Below are positions 59,188 through 64,000 of a stretch of DNA of 64,000 nucleotides, in pieces. This DNA comes from Enchytraeus crypticus (Eukaryota > Annelida > Clitellata > Enchytraeida > Enchytraeidae), in NCBI GenBank assembly GCA_905160935.1, contig CAJHZI010000548.1:1-64000 (forward strand), written 5' to 3'. Position numbers and translations under genes: made by a program. The notes beneath the pieces are model-generated. The model searched no databases, was not told where the DNA came from, and saw nothing but the letters and a program-made list of their open reading frames with translations. The first letter of the stretch is position 1. Every line of letters starts with the position of its first letter.

Positions 59188-59455
59188 TGTTGTGTCCAGG
59201 TTGTTTGAAGAATTGACCAACCGGTGACTGAACGTGTCGTAGAAGGCGACTAAAGCACTAAGATCCACACCAACATCTGAAAGGGCATTCGGTTGGTGAG
59301 CGCCTAGGCTCCAGAAATTGCTACAAAAAATTAAACGAATGGAAGTCTCAACTAGAGGATTGGCTGGTGGTGTGGTGTAGGACAGAGATGATTTGAGACA
59401 GTCTATTTGTATCCCGACCCTGGTTAAACTGGGATTCAAGAGGGGATGATGATTG
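59188..59455 (+). repeat. ~270-bp (GAT)n-tailed repeat, full copy
   Basis: Runs from TTGTGTCCAGGTTGTTTGAA through GTGTCGTAGAAGGCGACTAA, GCGCCTAGGCTCCAGAAATT and CCCGACCCTGGTTAAACTGG to a GATGATGATT end. No pol III boxes were found. It may be a SINE with an unrecognised head or a LINE 3' end. Confidence 0.88.
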
Positions 59456-59457
59456 AT

Positions 59458-59590
59458 TATGGCTGGAGCCAGTGGCAATGTCAGTGAGTTATCCAACTGC
59501 GGATCAGTTTGTATGGGTTCAAATCCTGGGCTCGTTAGTCACTGGTATTGCGTTCTAGAGATCAAACTGACGATAATATTGGCTTTGAAT
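59458..59590 (+). mobile_element. tRNA-derived SINE family B
   Basis: GGCTGGAGCCAGTGGCAATG head, TGGGTTCAAATCC B box, and a decayed GATCAAACTGACGATAA tail. Confidence 0.8.
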
Positions 59591-59799
59591 CTTTTTAAAA
59601 AATGAATGCATTCAATCAAAATCAGAGATGATGTAAGTAAATCATAATTTGAACTTGAAAAAGGATGCAATACAAGAGAAAGTATATGGTAGTGCAAGTC
59701 ATATGCTAATGTGGTTTAAACTTTAGAGCCTGGAAATAAGGTTTTTATTTGCTCTATAGATGTTAGGATTGCCTGAAAAGATAGTCCGGAGATTAAGAA

Positions 59800-60853
59800 T
59801 CTTTACATGAATCAAGAGTCAGTTATTAAAGTTCAGCAGGAATTATCAAAGATGGAGGAATAGGATGCGAAGTAAGACAAAGCATATCACCACTTTTATT
59901 TAACATTTATGTGGATGCAAGGATGTTGGAGGCTATGGAAAACACTGAAGAAGGAATAAAATTTGAAAGTAAAGCAATGAAAGGATTGTCAATGACCAAA
60001 GTATGATTGTAACGTATTATCTAGTAACGAAGCAGATTTACAACAAAAAAGAACTCTAGACTGCTTGAACATTTATTGTGTTTGAGTATGAACAGAAATT
60101 AATATCAGGACGAGGAAGGTGATTAGCATGTAAAAAGGAAGGATTACTCAGTAAAGAAATAGATGGTATGAAGCTAGAACAGGTAAAGGGCTATTACGAA
60201 GTATTTAAGACGTATGATAACAGAAGATTGGAGATGTTAAATAGAAGTAAAATGTGTGCACAAGAAAAGGGCCTTCAGTTAAAGGAAAGAACTAGTACCA
60301 AAAGTTTGAAGAAATCCTCGAGGATAATGATCAATTGTAAAAACTTTATTGTCTACCACGCTCCTGGTTGGCTGTGAAACATTTACATTAAGAAGGAGGA
60401 TATTCGAAAACTGGATATGTTCGAAATGTGGCTGTGGAGAAGAATGAAAACGCTCAATCAGCCTAACAAAATTATGAATGAAATAGTGCTAAATGGAGTG
60501 GAAAAAATTGACAGTAGATAAATATGGTAAGAATTATAAAGAAAAACTTGATATGTCATGTTCTGAGAGAGGATGGTTTACTAAACAAGGTAATATAAGG
60601 AAGAATGGCTGGAAAGAAGGTTATGAGAAGACTGAGACTTGGAATGTTGGATGATTTGAAAACTGATTGGTATGTTGATATGAAGAGAAAAGCAGAGGTT
60701 AGAAATAAGTGGAGGACTGAAAGAGTTATATATCATATCTTGTCACCTGATCATCCTAGGACTAGTTTCAAGCAAGGATTTCTCTTCGATGTTGCTCAGC
60801 AATGTTCTATTCTTTTCCATTTCCTCGATGTTCATTGTTTTGTTCTCCCATAA
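59800..60853 (+). mobile_element. LINE family 2 remnant (RT and C-terminus)
   Basis: Fragments in shifting + frames: VRQSISPLLFNIYVDA (RT motif before the catalytic YxDD), then MFEMWLWRRM near 60418, then LRLGMLDDLKTDWYVDMKRK at about 60620-60690. The order matches a LINE ORF2. Many stops and frameshifts make it an old pseudogene. It is the longest copy of the family whose 3' fragments are dispersed elsewhere. Confidence 0.75.
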
Positions 60854-60974
60854 TCCTAATTCCGGCCGCTTTCAGGTCTTCCTCTTCGAGGCAGCTTTTC
60901 AGTCTTATTTTAGACCTTATCACTGTTCTTATTGTAGTTAAATAGCTTTCAAGTTTCTGTTTTCAACCATGTGC

Positions 60975-61023
60975 TGCACTCTCTCACTGTCTCTCTCACT
61001 CTCTCTTTCTCTATCTCTCTCCA

Positions 61024-61074
<51 letters not shown>

Positions 61075-61076
61075 GT
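60975..61076. repeat. (CT)n microsatellite
   Basis: CTCTCTCACTCTCTCTTTCT-type sequence grading into pure CT. It lies about 350 bp 3' of the family 2 C-terminal coding remnant; the short fragments of this family elsewhere abut CT runs directly. Confidence 0.93.
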
Positions 61077-61266
61077 CAAATGGCAGAAGTGAGGTACATA
61101 AATTCCAACATGCTTTGATCAAGCATCATTATGGAGCTCCTGTAACCAATAAGTTGATTCAAAGGCCATTGGGTTGAACGTGATTTCATTGAGAAGGCAA
61201 AATTTAAAGCCTTAATAAGAATTAAGCAAGGGTACCGGGGGTATAGTATAGTACATAGTATAGTAT

Positions 61267-61512
61267 AGACGGCGGGATTAGCACATTTGGTTTAGTTGCG
61301 CGTCAATTATCGAAGTTAAGCTGCATCGATCTCGGTTAGTACTTTGTGGGTGACCACCTTGGAAGACAGTGAGTTGGTAAAAGCTTAGGAAGGAAAAAAT
61401 CCCAGGGTGATGGAAGGTTGTTCTTAAATCCGCGCCGTCTGCAATTGATGTGCCATCAAAAGGCAACGATTACTAATAACCATGGAGAGGAAGGAGGAAA
61501 TGGGTCTTAAAC
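61267..61512 (+). mobile_element. 5S rRNA-derived SINE
   Basis: The best 5S match in the window: CGAAGTTAAGCTGCATCGAT, then CGGTTAGTACTTTGTGGGTG and ACCACCTTGGAAGAC at 61310-61366. These correspond to the 5S internal control region and its GGTTAGTACTTGG core. The shared body follows (GATGTGCCATCAAAAGGCAA, CCATGGAGAGGAAGGAGGAA). Confidence 0.88.
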
Positions 61513-62512
61513 AAGCATCTGCCCATTTTTGCAGTGTATGCACTATATCTTCATTATATTTTGTTCTAAACCATAACAGAATAGAGCAATCTAAATTACT
61601 CGTGACGTGAAGCCTAGGAAGAAACTGAGGAAAGCAAAAGGAGACCTATTTATACTTCTCATATAATACTATGATATTATAAAATTTTAAAATAGTTTAT
61701 AGCTTTTGTAAAAAAACTAAAAGAAGCTTACTAACCAGTCGGTATAGGCTAAAACTGTCTAAAATTGTTCCAGTCTCTCAGAAGGAGAGACTTCATCAGA
61801 ATCGACAGAGTTTAATATTTATCAAAGATGTGAAAGCGAACTTCTAAACTTCTTAAATTTGAACTTCTTTTAAACTTGAATTTCTTTTAAGCTTGAACTT
61901 CAAAGAAGTTATCTCGGACTCTATTCTCTCCCAAAACTCAGAATCGTTGTTATTATAGACTCTTTTCAGTGAGATGCTGCCGAATGTTGAAACAATTTAG
62001 GTCAGAATCTTCAGTATATATAGGCCTGATTGTTAAAGTTAGTGATATCAGATATCATAGATAAAAGGTCAAGTCGCTGAGAAATGGAAAGAGGAGACTG
62101 ATTAGATGGAAAGTTACGGTTGGAGGCAGTACTGATGCAGTATAAAGATAAAGTGATTCTCTGATAGGCACTTCTCTGAATCGATATGAAAATGTCTTAG
62201 AATGAGAAGACTGTGAAAGAACATCATTGTAATCCGTTTCTTAAGCTGAAGACGTGTTGAAGACTTTCAATTATTTGGGGTGTATCTTGAACTCTTGCTG
62301 CTCTTGGGATGTTTGATTTGAATGTTTAAGTTCTGTATGCTCTCAGGCAGCTGCTTTTCCTGCAGAAATAAATTTTGTAAATTATCAGACCTCAGAGGTG
62401 TGTCGAAGAACGTTCGTGCTGGTTGAATGGCCTCATTGTAATGGATTAAACTTGAATATATGGGTAATGTTGAGTATAGACTTTTTTGCAGATGCTCCGT
62501 TGCTGTGTTCTC
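61513..62512. other. Intergenic; nothing recognised
   Basis: AT-rich, with a short TTTAAACTTGAATTTCTTTT/AAGCTTGAACTTC duplication near 61850-61900. No gene or named repeat was seen. Confidence 0.5.
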
Positions 62513-62792
62513 CTCGTGTTGTGTCCGGGTTGTTTGAAGAATTGACCAACCAATGACTGCACGTGTCGTAGAAGGAGACTAAAGTATGAAGATGTGCCAA
62601 TATCAGAAAGGGCATTCGGTTGGTGAGCGCCTAGGCTCCAGAATTTGCTACAAAATTTAAACGAAATGGAAAAGTCTCATATAATGGATTGGCTGATAGT
62701 GTGGTGTAGGACAGAGAGAATTTGAGGGAGTCTGTTCGTATACCGACACTAGTTAAGCTGGGATTCAAGGGAAGATGATGATGATGATGCTC
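62513..62792 (+). repeat. ~270-bp (GAT)n-tailed repeat, full copy
   Basis: Closely similar to 59188-59455, ending GGGAAGATGATGATGATG. Confidence 0.88.
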
Positions 62793-63040
62793 TGTTGTAG
62801 TGTTCGTCAAGTTGTCCATATATACTGGTTCTATTTTCAGACCAGCCACCAACATTTTAATGTATCATGAATTCAAATTGAGATTCTAATTAATGAAGAA
62901 TGATTTTGTATGATTCAATTAATTAATTAATTTAAATTTAATTTATGATTAATTAATTAATTAATATGTTTGTTTTTGCAGAAATGTGAATATACGTCCA
63001 CGAGCCGCTGACATTTGATGTACTATTAGGAATAACAAAA

Positions 63041-63113
63041 ATGTCACTAGTGAAATTGGCAACACTCATTGTTATTGTCTGTCTTCACTTGACCTCTTCG
63101 TCTGACGAGCATG
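63041..63113 (+). CDS. First coding exon of a secretory-pathway protein (possibly TM9SF3)
   Basis: A 5'-UTR exon starts at 62982 after the acceptor TTTTTGCAG. ATG at 63041 has a good context (AAAAATGTC) and reads MSLVKLATLIVIVCLHLTSS then SDEH, ending in phase 1 at a GTATGT donor (63114). The sequence is a textbook signal peptide with a likely cleavage after the Ser/Thr stretch. The DEH directly after the signal peptide and the phase fit the start of mature TM9SF3 (nonaspanin, Golgi/endosome nine-pass protein), whose mature chain begins with a DEHE-like motif. Twenty-four residues cannot prove this; any secreted or membrane protein is possible. The rest of the gene lies beyond the window. Confidence 0.6.
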
Positions 63114-63309
63114 GTATGTTTAATTGTATCTTTATTGTGCTAATGATGCTTATCCACAGTATTGTTGATTCAATAAACTGTTGTTGCTACATTTAACTCA
63201 ATTTAATTCTTAGTAGTTTATTTAAAATAGAAAAGTCTGTTAATGGGACTGCATGGATCTTCTTTGATTAGAGTAAAGGAAGATATGAAGGATTGAATTA
63301 TTGATTTCT

Positions 63310-64000
63310 TGCCTTAGTATCTTCTAGTTGCCTCTTTGAAGCTAGTAGGATTATCTGTGTTAGTTGCCTCTTTGAAGCTAGTAGGATTATCTGTGTTAGT
63401 TGCCTCTTTGAAGCTAGTAGGATTATCTGTGTTAGTTGCCTCTTTGAAGCTAGTAGGATTATCTGTGTTAGTTGCCTCTTTGAAGCTAGTAGGATTATCT
63501 GTGTTAGTTGCCTCTTTGAAGCTAGTAGGATTATCTGTGTTAGTTGCCTCACTGAAGATAGTACAATTATCTGTGTTAGTTGCCTCTCAGAAGATAGTAC
63601 AATTATCTGCGTTAGTTGCCTCTCAGAAGATAGTACAATTATCTGTGTTAGTTGGCTCTCAGAAGATAGTACAATTATCTGTGTTAGTTGCCTCTCAGAA
63701 GATAGTACAATTATCTGTGTTAGTTGCCTTTCAGAAGATAGTGTAATTATCTGTGTTAGTTGCCTTTCAGAAGATAGTGTAATTATCTGTGTTAGTTGCC
63801 TCTTTGAAGCTAGTACAATTATCTGTAAATTGCCTCTTTGAAGCTAGTGCAATTATCAGTAAATCGTCTCTCTGAAGCTAGTACAATTATCTGTTAGTTG
63901 CCACTCTGAAGCTAGTATCTGTGTTACTTGCCTCTCTAATTCTAGTACAATTATCTAATGAGTTTCCTTTCTGAAGCTAGTACAATTATCTGTGTTAGTT
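63310..64000. repeat. 36-bp minisatellite in the first intron
   Basis: About 19 copies of GTTAGTTGCCTCTTTGAAGC plus TAGTAGGATTATCTGT, in two sub-types (TTGAAGCTAGTAGGA and CAGAAGATAGTACAA), run off the window end. The unit is a multiple of three without stops in some frames, so repetitive open frames appear on both strands; I treat these as non-coding. Confidence 0.93.

Noticed and set aside
61300..61370. 5S rRNA gene
   Set aside because: Only the internal part resembles 5S, with many changes and a SINE body attached.
63298..63746. Open frames of 136 (+) and 84 (-) codons
   Set aside because: Both come from a 36-bp tandem array without stops; no start context, no homology, and they lie in the intron of another gene.

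Overview
The window is nuclear DNA of an invertebrate animal. It is AT-rich, has many GT-AG introns, and is heavily seeded with SINEs, LINE pieces, DNA transposon remnants and minisatellites. A spiralian or similar bilaterian is my best guess, but the sequence does not fix the phylum. I placed exons by reading the protein through each splice junction in phase and comparing with remembered animal homologues.

Layout. (1) SRRM1-like splicing coactivator, + strand, about 1004-10753; its N-terminal exons lie upstream or were not found. (2) NDUFV1, the 51 kDa flavoprotein of mitochondrial complex I, + strand, 14386-23915; 13 exons, with only the start-codon exon missing. (3) GPD2, mitochondrial glycerol-3-phosphate dehydrogenase, - strand, 40544 down to 28204; complete, 15 exons, 722 aa, with two C-terminal EF-hands. 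(4) Cyclin B, - strand, 52726 down to 44864; complete, 7 exons, 443 aa, with a canonical destruction box. (5) The first coding exon of a secretory-pathway protein at 63041-63113, possibly TM9SF3. The genes are unrelated housekeeping genes. NDUFV1 and GPD2 converge, and both feed electrons into the ubiquinone pool, but nothing suggests co-regulation.

Mobile elements. There are two degenerate RTE/BovB-like LINE copies: one in a cyclin B intron, and one between genes at 54.7-56.2 kb that carries a nested SINE. Several short 3' pieces of a second LINE family are scattered about. There are two tRNA-derived SINE families, a 5S-rRNA-derived SINE, and an unnamed ~270-bp repeat ending in (GAT)n. A mariner-like element has ~180-bp inverted termini and a transposase C-terminal remnant. 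A 490-bp non-autonomous hAT-like element has a perfect 8-bp target duplication.

Most unusual feature. At least eleven intronic minisatellites begin at an exon-intron junction, and their repeat unit contains a copy of that gene's own splice site plus a few adjoining exon bases. They occur in SRRM1, NDUFV1 and GPD2, at both donors and acceptors. GPD2 exon 9 has such an array on both sides, and GPD2 intron 3 is almost wholly two arrays, one grown from each end. I saw no prokaryotic-type system, CRISPR array or operon.
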